From Monodelphis domestica (Eukaryota > Chordata > Mammalia > Didelphimorphia > Didelphidae): DNA of 64,000 nucleotides. A model generated the notes under the pieces. That model ran no database searches and was not told the DNA's origin. It was given only the letters and a program-made list of their open reading frames with translations. A program made the position numbers and the translations under genes. Of this stretch, positions 1 to 11,445 are shown in pieces. The stretch spans positions 439,137,612 to 439,201,611 of the forward strand of contig NC_077227.1 of NCBI RefSeq assembly GCF_027887165.1, given 5' to 3'. Position 1 is the first letter of the stretch. Each line of letters opens with the position of its first letter.

Positions 1-101
1 TGCAAATTTGCTATTGAACACGGAGCCTTTAAAGCCACCCAATTACAGAAAGTGCTTGACAATCTCTTTGAGTCTTTCATTTGCTGGGCTAGAATAATGT
101 G

Positions 102-102
<1 letters not shown>

Positions 103-147
<45 letters not shown>
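103..147. repeat. (TG)n microsatellite
   Basis: An uninterrupted run of about 21 TG dinucleotides. Such runs are usually length-polymorphic in mammals. Confidence 0.97.
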
Positions 148-148
<1 letters not shown>

Positions 149-637
149 AAATCTTGCTATCGTGAGCAGCAGGTAGCAAAATGTTGATCTTTAATGTGTT
201 AGTAAAACAGCATTCAATTTGAATATTGGCTTTTTCTGCCATCTGTACCAGTTGACACTGTTTTTCATACTAGCTTATTACATTTCTTGTACAAACATAC
301 TTTTGGATATATCTGTTGATTTATGCTATAGTTTCTCTGGCATTTGTGTTAAAATTTCATTTTAAAAGTTATAAAAAATACTACTATTTATCCTTTCCTT
401 AATATCCTTTATTTGATAAACTCAGAAGCTATATATCTTTCTAGAAACCAAGCTATTGATCTTGGTTCTTCTAGTAAAACTTCAAATTGACCCTCCCAAC
501 CAAGTTCAGATTCATGTCCATACCTGAGCAAGTGTGGATATCTCTCTGAAATCACATCTATAAAAGAGTCAATCTATTAGGGTCAAAAATTTATTTTGTT
601 TACCCCATCCCCCAAGGAAGAACCACTAAATCACTTT
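148..637. other. Unassigned non-coding DNA
   Basis: AT-rich sequence with no repeat I recognise and no credible coding frame. It may be decayed repeat or unique intergenic/intronic DNA. Confidence 0.5.
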
Positions 638-796
638 GAGGGAATTGGACCAGACGTCCTAGAAGGTGTCTTTCATCTCTAAATCTATGTTCCCATTATC
701 CCTCTCTGTGCCTCAGTTTCTTCATCTGGTCAGTATGAGAGTTGGACTACTAGATGGTCTTTAAGGTCCCTTCCAATTCTGACATTAGGATTCTAT
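638..796 (+). repeat. Two MIR/THER1-type SINE tails
   Basis: Two adjacent copies of the MIR-like 3' module. The second (about 695-796) has the core 'cctcagtttcttcatctg', then 'ggactactagatggtcttt' and 'aaggtcccttccaattctga', ending in 'ggattctatg'. The first (638-692) keeps only the tail. Confidence 0.75.
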
Positions 797-1540
797 GCCC
801 TCTCTAACAATCATGTCTTGATGTATATATTTTCTTTGCACACCCAAATTGAAAGTATATTTTAAAAGAGTGGCTCCTTGCTTTTTCAGTATAAGGTGAT
901 AAATGTCCCAAACCATGTCTCCTGAGTCCCCCTCTATCCTCTTGTAGCTTAGCTGAATTGGGCAGGGGCAGGTAGGTATAGTGTGGGGAGGTTGATTTTC
1001 CTCACCAACACCACAAGGAAGGTAGTTTATGTCAGCAGAGAGGCCCCACAGTGGTTTGTGCATGCCTGAGGCATTCAGCCATTCTAAAAATCAGCATCGA
1101 CCAATACAGATGGTGGGAAAAGCCAACATTCAAATTGGATGCTGTTTTACCAACACGTTAAAGATCAGCGTGTCTTTAGTAACTGTTGTAACACCAGAAC
1201 AGGATTCTTTCCTTTCCAGCTTTGACAGCCTCTGATTCTCTGATCCTTTTTTCAAACATTGGTGTTAATTAGATGGGTTAGGTTAGGCTTGGAGAATATG
1301 AGATTACTGAGGAGCAAAGAACATTGCCTTCTCGCTTTCCTTGCCTCCCTTGGCCATAACCCCTAAATTTAGCCATATTTTGGCATCATGAACATAGAGC
1401 ACAGAACATTAAAGCTAGAAGAAGGGGATACCAAAAGCAAAACCTTCACAAACACATTCCTTCATCATCAGATACACCAATATGAAACAATAAACTTTCT
1501 TGATAAAATATCTCTTGGTGGTATTCCTAGCTAAAGGGAA
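797..1540. other. Unassigned non-coding DNA
   Basis: No repeat or gene recognised. The short frames here (about 70-90 codons on both strands) overlap one another, lack known motifs and are best read as chance. Confidence 0.5.
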
Positions 1541-1965
1541 TTTCAGAGATCACAAAGTACAGCCATCTAATTTTACCAGTGTGGAAATCAATACCAAGAG
1601 AAAAGAAATTACTTTTCTATGATTGAGGAGCAAGTTTACACTGGAGCTGAGACTAGAACCCAGCTCTTGGTGGCAGCTGGGTGGCTCAGTGGATTAAGAG
1701 TCAGGACTAGAGATGGGAGGTCCTAGGTTCAAATCTGGCCTCAGACACTTCCCAGCTATGTGACCCTGGGAAAGTCACTTAACCCCCATTGCCTAACCTT
1801 TACCATTCTTTTGCCTTGGAGCCAATACATAGTATTGATTCAAAGAAGAAACATAAGGATTTTTTAAAAAATAGAACCTAGCTCTCCTGACTCAATCAAG
1901 GTCTCTTTCTAGCACACACTGTTCTTTTTCCTTCATTTCTTCCAATTCTTCCATATTGTCAAAGA
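1541..1965 (-). repeat. Old MIR-type SINE, split by a younger SINE
   Basis: The left part (1541-1667) and right part (1872-1965) read as one antisense MIR-like element: a diverged 'gaaactgaggc' region, then 'agaacccagctct' continued by 'cctgactc'. The MAR1-type SINE at 1668-1871 interrupts it. Confidence 0.6.
1668..1871 (+). mobile_element. tRNA-derived marsupial SINE (MAR1/SINE1 type) with target-site duplication
   Basis: A Pol III A box (tggctcagtgg, 1682-1692) and B box (ggttcaaatct, 1726-1736) lie in the head, followed by a CORE-like body ('gtgaccctgggaaagtcact') and an A-rich end. The flanks repeat: tagaacccagctct at 1654-1667 and tagaacctagctct at 1872-1885, one mismatch in 14. This target-site duplication is what LINE-driven retrotransposition leaves. 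The family name is from recalled consensus. Confidence 0.88.
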
Positions 1966-2059
1966 TTTTTCCTGTGTTTGCTTTGTACACTGCCTGTCCT
2001 CACATATACACCAGGTTCATTTGTGGGTTTATACTTTTGCCCACACTGTTCCCCCTTTC

Positions 2060-2265
2060 CTGGGGGAACTGTGATTCCTAAGATCACAGGCTTTAGAGCT
2101 AAATGGCATGTTGGAGATCATCTAGCCCAACCTTCTTATCTCATAGTTGAGGAAATTGAGACCCAAAGACCCAGAAGTAATAAGTAGCAGAGCTATGATT
2201 CTAATGGAGGTGTCCTAAGTCCAAATCCAATATTGTTTCCAGTACACCATGCTGCCTTTCTCCCT
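2060..2265 (-). repeat. MIR/THER1-type SINE
   Basis: Antisense tail ('ttagagctaaatggcatg'), then 'gagatcatctagcccaacc', 'gttgaggaaattgagacc' and a body running to 'agtacaccatgctgcc'. Nearly full length and diverged. Confidence 0.8.
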
Positions 2266-2392
2266 GCAAGAACTTCATCATCCTTCAAGGTTCCACTCAA
2301 GTCTCAGCTCATCTATGAAGCCTTCTCTTTGTAACTTCTTCTGTAGCATTTGCCTATAGCACCAAATCTAACATTTACTCATATTGCTTCAC

Positions 2393-2965
2393 AGAACATA
2401 GAATAGCAGAGGTGGAAGGTACCTTAGAATGCAAAACATAATATGTCAGAGTCAGAAGGAGCCATAGAACATAGAACATCAATGGTAGAAGGGACTTAGA
2501 ACAAGGAATTTGGAATTTCAGAACTAAAAGGGACCTTAGAACATAGAACATAGAGCAGCAAAGCTAGAAGCGACTTTGGAAAGTTGAAAACACAACAGAG
2601 CCAGAACATGACTTAGAATTTAGAATGCTGAAGACAGAAGGAACTTAGGTTAATATCAGATTTCAGAGTTAGGAAGGACCTTAGAAACAGAGGAAATAGA
2701 ATATCAAAACTGGATAGGACCTTAGAAGGTAGAACATAAAATGTCAGAAGTGGAAAAGACCTAGCATATAGAATATCAAAGTACAGTGGGACTTTGGAAC
2801 ACAGAATTTCAGAGCTAGAAGTAATCTTATAAACTATTTTGTCTATCCTCTTCTTCCTCTCATGAAAACTGAGGAAACTGAGATTCAGAGAGAGCAAGAG
2901 ATTTGTATAAGATCATACAGTAGCGGAACTACAATTAGAACTTGGGTTTTTTGAGTGCTCTTTCT
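2393..2965 (-). repeat. MIR/THER1-type SINE with its tail amplified into a 12-unit array
   Basis: The body (about 2831-2965) has 'gaaaactgaggaaactgaga' and a diverged head. In front of it, 2393-2830 holds about 12 degenerate units of 32-41 bp. Each resembles 'agaacatagaatttcagagc', followed by a short 'tagaagggaccttag' stretch. That is the antisense of the SINE's own 3' tail, normally present once. Confidence 0.75.
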
Positions 2966-3780
2966 ATCCAAAGGGGCTTCAAAATGTGTTTCCCATATGT
3001 GAGTCTTGTCTCCTAAGTCTTCTAGAGCCAGAACCTTGCCTCTCTTTCTCCTTTTTCCTTCCCCTATCCCAGCCCCAGCCTAGCCCAAGGCTGAGCCCAC
3101 AGTCCTGGCTCAATGAGTCCTTGTTGAATTGAAATGAATTGAGTTGGATTGGATTCCTGCAGAGTACAGGTTGGTTGGAGTGATTTATTAAAAAGAAAAC
3201 ATTGAGTCGGTCATGAGATGGGGCCTGCCTTGGGGTACAAGTTAATGTAAAGTCAAAGCAAGTTGGGAAAGCATGGAAAACTGGAAAGAAAGAAATCCCA
3301 GCCTGAGGCTGCCCTGGCTGCCCCTGAGAGCAGCCAGCCCCCACCCAACTACCCTATACCTTCTACTCATAAATTCCCTCTGTTGGTATTGCAATAATAC
3401 AAGCCACTTTATGCCTGGACCCCTGGTTATCCTTCTAACCCACTAGTTCTCAGTGAAGCTAAGCAGTACCCTGGGGAGTCCCCTGACAGGCGTGAGGCAT
3501 AGGCAATGGAGGAGAAGAGGGCATGAAACAAAATGGGAGATAAAGGAGAGTTAGAGTAACCCTTAGCAAAATGGTGGTCCACAAAGTCTGACTTTAGATT
3601 TCCTCTCCTTTTGGTATTCTTTGAAAGCCCTTCTCTCTCTCCTTATTCCCCCTAGCCCAACTCTCAGGCCAGCAGAACATTTTGTTTGTACCTATCTTAT
3701 GGCACTTTTCAGTCTGTCTTATATTATGGTTATTTGTATATGTTTCAAAACATATACAAATATAAAAAAAAAAAACAATA
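2966..3780. other. Unassigned non-coding DNA
   Basis: No gene seen. A 121-codon minus-strand frame at 2979-3344 has no domain and low-complexity basic segments, so I do not call it. There is a short A run at 3764-3775. Confidence 0.45.
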
Positions 3781-3985
3781 GATGTCACAGCATGCCAGAG
3801 TCTTTGACTGGAATCAGAAAACCTGGATTCTTGATCTGGTTCAGTCATTAACTAGCTATGTGACATGGAATAAGTCCGGTCCTCTTGGACCTCAGTTTCC
3901 ACATCTGTACAATAAGGAGTTGTACCAGTTGTTCCCTCAGGTCCCTTCCAGCTGTAGCATTCTGTAATTCTATGACTCTAAGTCC
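3781..3985 (+). repeat. MIR/THER1-type SINE
   Basis: Sense-orientation body: 'gactggaatcagaaaacctg', 'aactagctatgtgacatgg', 'cctcagtttccacatctgta', then 'caggtcccttccagctgta' and 'attctatgactct' at the end. Confidence 0.8.
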
Positions 3986-4184
3986 TGGACTGCAGGGCTT
4001 CTTTTGAGCCATGAAATTGGACATTGGTGTGTGGGTGGAGGAGGCTCAGGGGCCCTCTAAGTCCCCAACAGCTGCCCAGAGCAGCTGTTAAACAAACAGA
4101 CCCACCAAACAACCTAGAGATTGTTTGGTTTTATCTTTTAAAATTTTTTCCCACATGTGTTAGCTTACATTTGTAAAATGCTTC

Positions 4185-4305
4185 ATGGCAATCAGGCAGG
4201 GACCGTGTCTCATTTGTCTCCGAATTCCTCTCAGTTCTTTTGCAGGGAGCCCGCGCATAGTAGGTACTCAAAGGGTTTTTGTTGAATTGAATTACATTGA
4301 ATTAG
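4185..4305 (+). repeat. L2 LINE 3' end
   Basis: Matches the L2 terminus in order: 'ggcagggaccgtgtctcatt', 'gcatagtaggtactcaa' and a terminal 'tgttgaattgaatt' repeat. Confidence 0.7.
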
Positions 4306-4419
4306 TTTCATTTTAGGCTATTTAGTGGAATTTTAGAAACATCCTGGACCCATGAGTAACACATTGACAAACCATCTCTTAGAGTGGCTTTATTCTGTCT
4401 TGCATTACAGGGTCAGATA

Positions 4420-4590
4420 GAAACTTTGAATGTCATACCTGGAAGAGACCATAGAGATCTCTGACTCTCATTTCATAGAATGGGAAACTGAGGTTCAGAA
4501 AGGAGAAGGGATTTTCCCCAAATCCCACAGGTAGTAAAGCTACAACTCAGACCTAGGTTTCCTGACTCTTCAATCCAGTTCTCCTTCATT
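4420..4590 (-). repeat. MIR/THER1-type SINE
   Basis: Antisense tail 'acctggaagagaccatagag', then 'gggaaactgaggttcagaaa' and 'aggtttcctgactctt'. Confidence 0.75.
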
Positions 4591-4880
4591 AAAATTCAAC
4601 AAATGTTACTATAGCATTACCTATTTTGTACAGGGCACCAGGGATACAACAATAGACAGATATAGACCTTGCTTTCAAGGTGCATATAGTGGAGAAAAGG
4701 CAAACACAGAAATGCCCATGATAGAGGAAGTTTAGGAAAAGTGCAAAAGCAAAATTCTCTCTGAAATCTAAGGAAGGAAAGATCAAGTTCATTTGGAGGT
4801 AGGGAGTGGAGCAGAACAGGAAGGACTTCATGGAGTAGGTGGAATACCAAATGGGCCTTTGAGAAAGGGAAGGACTTTAA
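4591..4880 (-). repeat. L2 LINE 3' end, antisense
   Basis: Antisense L2 terminus: 'attcaacaaatgttacta', 'cagggcaccagggatacaac' and 'ccttgctttcaaggtgcata', continuing into the 'gaaggacttcatggag' region of the 3' UTR. Confidence 0.65.
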
Positions 4881-5510
4881 CAAATAGGAATTGTGGTAGT
4901 GGTTTCATGGGGATCCTATCCTAAGTCTGTGCACATGCCCTGTCTCCCCACTCATTCCCTGGGTACAGAAACTATATCTTATTCACCTGTGAATATGAGA
5001 GCATAGTGATGAACATAAGATAAGATCTTAAACTCCATAATAGCTCATAAATGCTCGTGGAGTGTCATTGAACCCTGTCCTGAATCTTTACTCTATCTAA
5101 TAACAGATTTCTTTATGTGTGGGTTTTGCCCATCCCTTCCGGAGGCCCTTATTTGCTTTTTATTTTGTGTTTTAAGACCTGAAAGAATAACTCCAACGGT
5201 GAAATTTCAGGTATGGAGACATCCCAGTGGGGAGATGTTTGGAGTTATCTTTCCTAGTGCCCCAATATTACATTAGAGAAGTCTGGTGCATAAGACAGCT
5301 CTGTCTACCTGGAAGGGTGAGAGGGGACTGCTGAACAGTATCTGTTTGGAGAAGAGCCTCAGGGTAAATCCCCCTGGGTCTCATCTGAGGCATAGTGGAA
5401 TCGTGGAAAAGAGCCTGCGCAAGCTAAACTACCATGAGAGACTGTACCCAAGTCTAAACTCAGAGTAAACAAAGAACCATTTCTGCCCACTGTGGGGCAC
5501 AATCTCCTAA
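4881..5510. other. Unassigned non-coding DNA
   Basis: No repeat family recognised. A short imperfect inverted repeat (aataactccaa at about 5187 and ttggagttat at about 5239) could form a small hairpin. Confidence 0.4.
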
Positions 5511-5580
5511 ATTCATGCATAGAATGCTGGGGTTGGAAGGGACCTTAGAGATCATCCTGTTAAACTCCCTCGTTTTGCAT
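5511..5580 (-). repeat. MIR/THER1-type SINE tail fragment
   Basis: Only the antisense tail survives: 'tagaatgctggggttggaag', 'ggaccttagagatcatcct'. Confidence 0.7.
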
Positions 5581-7500
5581 ATGTTATAGACAGTGGTAAT
5601 GAGGCAAACATATAAATCCCACAAAATATAGACAAACACAGTATATTTACCTCTCTCCCTCCCTCCTTTTTTCCAGCCTCCCTTTTCCAACCTCCCTTTC
5701 CTTTCAGCTTCCTCCAAACCTCACAAACAGATTCTGTTTGTTTTGTTGGTTTTTTTAACGCAGTATACCTCACTTTGGGGAGCAGCATCCTGAAAGGTAT
5801 CAAAAGTCATTTGATCTAAACCTAATTATTTCCCTTGCACTTGGCAAGTTCAGGATTAAAGACACCAAGAAGGTATCTTTCTAAAATGAAAAGTCCTTTG
5901 ATAAGGCCAGGAAATGTCCCCTCCATCCAGTCAATTCTTCAGGTTGGGTTTTCATTTATTGTGTTTTGTTAGATCAGGGCTCAACTACATATGTTCTGAC
6001 ACTTCTCAATGACCTAAAATGCTTGGAGAAGACCTTGTTGAGGCTCTACATGGCTTCCTTCCCTGTTGAACAAGGTAAATCCATGTGTTGATCCATGGGT
6101 GCCCCAGGGACTCTGGTAAAGCACAAGGACAGGAATGAAAAGGAAGCTGCTGTTTCCCCCAACAAGCTGGAGTTCATTCATTTACATGGTGACTTTCTCC
6201 AGATCCCCTGTCAGGGGCTAGAGAATGGGCAGCACACCATCCTCCACATTTCTCCCCAGCTGTTTCCAATATAGCTATGGGGGTCTCTGCTCTGGATTGG
6301 AGACAGGAGGGTGAAGGTGTGTGGGGAGGGAAATGGTTTGCAAGGGGAGCTTTAGCACTCTCTAGAGACCTGGGGGTGAGGACTGGTGGCAAATTCCAAG
6401 CACTTGGATATCCCCCTTGGTGTGTTTCAGGCACCTTTCCCAGCCTCCCAAATCTGCAGACCTATTGCACATGGCAATATAATGTGGCATGGAGTTGGGA
6501 GGAGAATGTGACCATAGACTTGGCAGTTTGAGTGTGGCTTTCTTAAGGCACCTTCACTCTAGGAATGGGGAAATATCTCTTTGGGGAGCCCAGATAACAG
6601 ATATTCTCAAAGGCCTGCAGCCAACACCTGGGCAACTTTGGAGGAGAACAAAGCAGACGATGCTAACATGGAGAAATTCTCAAAGTAAATAACAGCTGCT
6701 CAATAAAACAATCATTAAGTATGTATTAATTAATCTAAAGTGCAGTGTTATAATATGTGCAGAGCAGATTCTCCAGTGCTAACTTTCATGGGGTTGGGTG
6801 CAGACCCACACTTGTTACCCTCATTAGAATATCCTAAGTTAAACTGTAGGCCACACAGAGCATTTTGCAGGGTGTTGATTGCTTTTGATTTGCCCTTTAT
6901 AAATGTCAAATAGTAGGCTCTTTTCTTGTTGGATTGTTTTCCTCCTTGTACTCTCATAGCTTCTTAGGTTTCTCCCTCCAGCACGAAAATGGATACTTGC
7001 CCTGTACTATAGAGAGAAGAGAAGGAAGACTTATGTTACAGAAGGGATCCAGAATATGTCCGGAGAAGGGCAATAAAAATCATCAGGAGATGGGAGAGGT
7101 CTCAGGAAATGAGATTTCAGGACCCTGATTGACTTCCAACACCACTCACTGAATGGAAGCCAGTTCCTGTGACTTGAGATTTTGTCTTTGTTGAAGTTTA
7201 AGTGTCCCTGGGAAGGAGTGAAGAGAGCTCACGTTCATTTACCTTCCCAGTTGCTTTAGTGGGATATGGTTTTGTCTATCTTTTCCTGAAAGCAGATTTG
7301 TATATGGGGAATGAAAGGAGAGAGTGTGAGGACCCAGAGTTCAAGGTCCTGGCCATTGAAGGTGAGAGCAGAAAAGAGAAGACTTGGAGATAAGATAAAC
7401 CTTACAGATAACCCTTCCTGCCTGCCTGGTTTAGCACTCTTCCTAATTTAGCATGGGAATGCCCCAGTGCGGTAGGAGAGCCAAATGTGTGCATCAAGTA
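5581..7500. other. Unassigned non-coding DNA
   Basis: About 1.9 kb with no recognisable repeat core and no supported exon. The small open frames between 6174 and 7393 overlap on both strands and have no motifs. Confidence 0.45.
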
Positions 7501-7580
7501 ATTCATTTCATCAGGGGGTTGAATTAGATGATCTCTATGCTCATGGCTAGCTCTAAATTGTAAGGGCATAATTTTTTTTT
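7501..7580 (+). repeat. MIR/THER1-type SINE tail fragment
   Basis: Sense tail: 'gggttgaattagatgatctc', then 'ctagctctaaattgtaa'. Confidence 0.6.
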
Positions 7581-7634
7581 CAGGTGGTGTCACCATGGAG
7601 AAAAACCTTGACTTGGCAAAATCTAGTCCAGTCG

Positions 7635-8190
7635 ATCAAAAAAGCATTTATTTAAAGCAAACTATGTGCCAGGCACTGTGCATAGTGAAACACAAAGAGA
7701 GAAAGAACACAAAGATAGCCCTTGCTCTCAAGGAGCTCAGAATCTAATAGGAGAGACAATATGAAAACAACTATGTTCAAATAAGATATAATCAGAATAT
7801 ACTAGAGATAAGGAATGGAGAGAAGAAACTAGCATTTCAGGGGATTGGGAAGGTCTATTTTGTAGAAGGTAAGATTTTAGCTTGGACTTGAAGGAAGTCA
7901 GGGAAACTTAGAAAGAAGAGATCAGCAGGGAGAGAATTCCATGCTTGGGGAAGGTCAGTGCAAATGCCCAGAAAAGGAAAGCGGAATGCCTTGTGCAAGG
8001 AATAGCAAAGAGACCAGTACAGAGATAGTAAGGGGTAAGAAAATTAGAAATGAAAGAGATCAGGTCATGAAGGGCTTTGAACCCCAAATAGATTTTACAT
8101 TTGATCCTGAGGGTGATAGGGAGCCACTGGAGCTTATTAAGTGGGAGCGGTGGGTAGCAGATGATAAGTAGTCAGATCTGTACTTTAGGA
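7635..8190 (-). repeat. L2 LINE 3' part, antisense
   Basis: From left to right it shows 'aagcatttatttaaagcaaa', 'actatgtgccaggcactgtg', 'cttgctctcaaggagctcag', 'acttgaaggaagtcaggga', 'gaagggctttgaacccc' and 'gatagggagccactggagct'. These are antisense L2 3' UTR and the last part of the L2 reverse transcriptase ORF. The small plus-strand frame at 7941-8171 is a shadow of this. Confidence 0.82.
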
Positions 8191-8430
8191 TCTCATCCAA
8201 CCTTTGCCTGAGGACCTCCAGTGAGATGGAATGCAATATTTCCTGAGCCACCCTATTCTACTTTTGGATGGTTATGATTCTTAGGAAGTTCTCCTGACAT
8301 CAAGCTTCAAATATGCTTCTTTTCAACTTCCATCTATTACTTCTGATTCTACCCTCTGGAGCCAAACAGAACAAGTCTAAAGCCTTTAGAGCCCTAAGCT
8401 AAAAACACTAAGTGAGCTTTAACTAAGTCT
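8191..8430 (-). repeat. L3/CR1 LINE 3' region, antisense
   Basis: Diverged antisense CR1/L3: 'acctccagtgagatggaatg', 'tctacttttggatggttatg', 'ccctctggagccaaacagaa'. It directly abuts the L2 fragment. Confidence 0.72.
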
Positions 8431-8555
8431 CTGATCCTGTGAAAGCCCCCATTTTACAGGAAACATGACTGTCACCACATTTTAGATGTTCCAGATAGAA
8501 AAATTTTAGGATCATGGGATTTTGTCTATAGAGTTGAAAGCAGGCTTAGAGATAA

Positions 8556-8580
8556 AAACAAAACAAAACAAAACAAAATA
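8556..8580. repeat. (AAAAC)n short tandem repeat
   Basis: Four to five units of AAAAC. Confidence 0.9.
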
Positions 8581-8786
8581 ATCACTATTAGCACAACCCT
8601 GGCTAATTTGGTTTTCATAGACTAAAAGGAACTTGCTCAAGGTTGTCAGTTTCAAAGTCCATGTTAAAGTCCGGATTTTAACCTAAGTCTACACATTTTC
8701 TAGTTGGGGAGTTCTTTACCGTAGGTTTTAGCAACCTCAAGGGCTATCTTGAAGGGGAAAACAAATTACAGACAAGCAACAGCCTT

Positions 8787-8806
8787 GGGGTGGGGGTGGG
8801 GGTGGG
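8787..8806 (+). other. G-quadruplex motif
   Basis: Four G runs of 4, 5, 5 and 3 separated by single T residues. This fits the canonical G4 pattern with 1-nt loops, the most stable class. Confidence 0.85.
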
Positions 8807-8839
8807 TGAGCGGAAGGGGGGAAGGGAAGTAACAGCTCA

Positions 8840-9060
8840 CGTTTCTAGAGAGCTTTAAAGTTTACAAAACTCTTTCCTCACAACAACCCTTTGAAAGGAG
8901 GAATGCAAGTATTATTTATACCTATTTTACAGTTGAGAAAACTGAGGCAGAGTGATGATGTCTCTTGTCTGTGGACAGACTGCTGGTAATATCAGAAGTG
9001 GAATTTAAACCCAGGTCTCCTGACAACTCTTTTTCACTACAAAATTCTCTCTTGGAGGTG
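8840..9060 (-). repeat. MIR-type SINE
   Basis: Antisense MIR: 'gctttaaagtttacaaaact', 'ctcacaacaaccctttgaa', 'cctattttacagttgagaaa', then 'aacccaggtctcctgaca'. Confidence 0.82.
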
Positions 9061-9954
9061 GCAGTTGGAGAAAGGATTTATGAATGGTTAGTATTTCTAG
9101 GTATAAGGGGAACTAGTTAATCCTGTGCGGAAGCCCTTTGTAAAAGACACCCCCTAATTTATTCATTTTGTAATCTGGGTACATTGGGTTTGCTTACTCG
9201 AAGTCTATTTTTGTACCAGCTAGCAGAACTACCTTCTCTTCCGGTCGATCTGTTTCCAATTCTAACAGCCTAGTAACTGCTGCCCCTCCTGAAGTGTGGA
9301 ACTCTGGACTCTCACCCCCAACTCACCATTCATTGGGCTTGACAGATATGGAGGCTAAATGGTATAGTGCCCATTGTCAAGACTATAGACAGTAGAGATT
9401 TGTCCCCCATAATCCCAAGTGGCCAGGGGCAGGACAGCTAAGATTTTTAGGGACCATTGACACTGGCAGGGAGGGGCAAGAAAGACAAACTCAGCTTATT
9501 TTAAGGGAACAAGAGATCTGATTCACAGAAATAAGGGGATATGAGGGGTTTTCCTCCCTACTTTCCATTCTGGATGCTAGACTCCCTCAGGGCTGTATTC
9601 AACCAGTGCCTAAAACCATTATACCCCTCCGTCTACCCCCAACCAAGAACCCTGCAGGTATGATTGAAGTGAATGGAATCACCTAAACAACTTTAAGGTA
9701 CCTTGTGGATGCAACTGAATAACAATGATAATTGTTATAATTATTTGCCAGTGATTAGCATCATCAGTATTATTATTACACACTTATTAAGGATCCATGA
9801 TGGATTGGGGGCTGGGCTGAGTGAGGAGGGCACAGAGACTTAAAAACAACTTTCCCAGAAGCACTCAGGTTAGCACCCAAGATGGACAAATGAAAGGATA
9901 AAGTCCAGACAATATTAGAGGTCAAGATAGTGAGAGAGTGGAATCCATGCCACA
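9061..9954. other. Unassigned non-coding DNA
   Basis: No gene or clear repeat. It may be the decayed 5' part of the CR1-like element that follows. Confidence 0.4.
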
Positions 9955-10310
9955 GGACAATCAAGTGAAGGAACTTAGAATGTTTAGCATGAAGAAAAGA
10001 AAATGTGGTATTGTGAGTTTGGAATGAGTTTTTTACTCCAAATATCTGTCAGACGGAGCTCTAGTTCTACCCTTCAAGACCAAGTAAAGAAAATGGATTA
10101 ATGAAGACCGACACTGGTTCAATGAAAAGAAGAGCTTCTTAAAAATCTTAGCTGTCCAACTGTGGGAGAAGGCAGTCACCTTCAAGAAGAAGTTAGTTTC
10201 TTTAAGAGATAACTGGACAACTACTTATAGAAGACAAGGTCCTGTTTATTGAAGGACAGAGTTAAATAATCTCTGAGTCCCTTCTAGCTTCAAGACTCTA
10301 TGAATCTCTG
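9955..10310 (+). repeat. L3/CR1 LINE 3' end
   Basis: Sense CR1/L3 3' UTR signature: 'gaaggaacttagaatgttta', 'agagataactggacaactac', 'ctgagtcccttctagcttca' and terminal 'gactctatgaatctctgag'. Confidence 0.75.
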
Positions 10311-11257
10311 AGTTCCAATGCAGAGGAGTCCTGTGTCTGCGATCTTAGCTAAATAAGAGGAGAAATTGTTTGGGGAATGTTGGGGAAAGCAGAGTAGGGG
10401 AACAGTGTAAAAGTAACAGTAATCCTTAGTGTCCATTTTGGGAGGGATTCAGTATAGGAGATTACCTTGACAGTCTCTGCCTAGGGAAACCAGCCCAAAG
10501 CAAAGGCTCCCTTCTCTTCCTTTCTATGGGGAATTCCCCAATCTGCCTTTGTGGAGGGAGAGAGCTTTGTTTTGATCGAAAATTGATTATGTTTGTTAGG
10601 CTTTAAAAAAAAAATGCTCAAGCTGTCAAAAAAGTATGTTTGTTGAGTTCAGATGTTTATTTCACTTATTTATTTATTTATTTTCCAGACACTAAAGAGA
10701 AAAAAAAATTTGCATTTTTTTGCAAAGTCAGTACTATGGGCAGAGAGCCACTGCCATTCATAAGATTCATGAAATTTCTTTTTTCTTTTCATTCCTGAAG
10801 GCAAAACTCCACTGATGTGGAGATATCCTTTGCTTGGGATAAAAGGCTGAATTTATGGTGGTTTAGGTTCAGGTCTGATTTTGAAGTGGCATGGGCTATC
10901 TCAAGAGGTAGTAGACATATTCTCATGAGTGGTCTTCATGAAAGTATAGCTGAGTATTCGTGAGGGAATATTTTAGAGAAGTTTCTTTCAGTGATTCTTT
11001 GTGACTCACCCAAGCAAGAGCCCACCAATACCATAGTGAAGAGTAACAAAGTTTCTTTTGGTCAAGAACTCTATCACTGAAGATGGCACATCTGTAACTT
11101 CTGACTGATTGTGAATATTAAATTTCTAGAGATTTTCTGTCTTGATGGACTGCTAATTCAGGTGTAATTTTGCCTCTACATTTATTTGTTTTAAAATTAC
11201 ATAATATACAACCACAAATTCTGGCTGATGAATTTCTTTTACCAATAAGATAAAGTC
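10311..11257. other. Unassigned non-coding DNA
   Basis: A/T runs near 10.6-10.7 kb; no repeat or gene recognised. Confidence 0.45.
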
Positions 11258-11445
11258 CAAAGTCTTCTAGCTGTGTGATATTGAGCAAGTTGCTTAATGT
11301 CTGTTTGCCTCAATTTCCTCAACTGTAAAATGGTGATAATATGAGCACCAGGGTTGTTATGAACATCAAATCAGATAATATTTATAAAGCTCTTGGCAAA
11401 GTGCCTGTCACAAAGTAGACACCGTATAAATGCTTATTCCCTGCC
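11258..11445 (+). repeat. MIR SINE, near full length
   Basis: In order: 'ctagctgtgtgatattgagc', 'cctcaatttcctcaactgta', 'agggttgttatgaacatcaa', 'aaagctcttggcaaagtgcc', ending 'ataaatgcttattcc'. Confidence 0.88.

Noticed and set aside
1682..1736. Functional tRNA gene
   Set aside because: The A and B boxes belong to a SINE head with body, A-rich end and target duplication; no cloverleaf is preserved.
2393..2830. CRISPR-like regular array
   Set aside because: The units are degenerate and contiguous with no spacer/repeat alternation, derive from a SINE tail, and the genome is mammalian.
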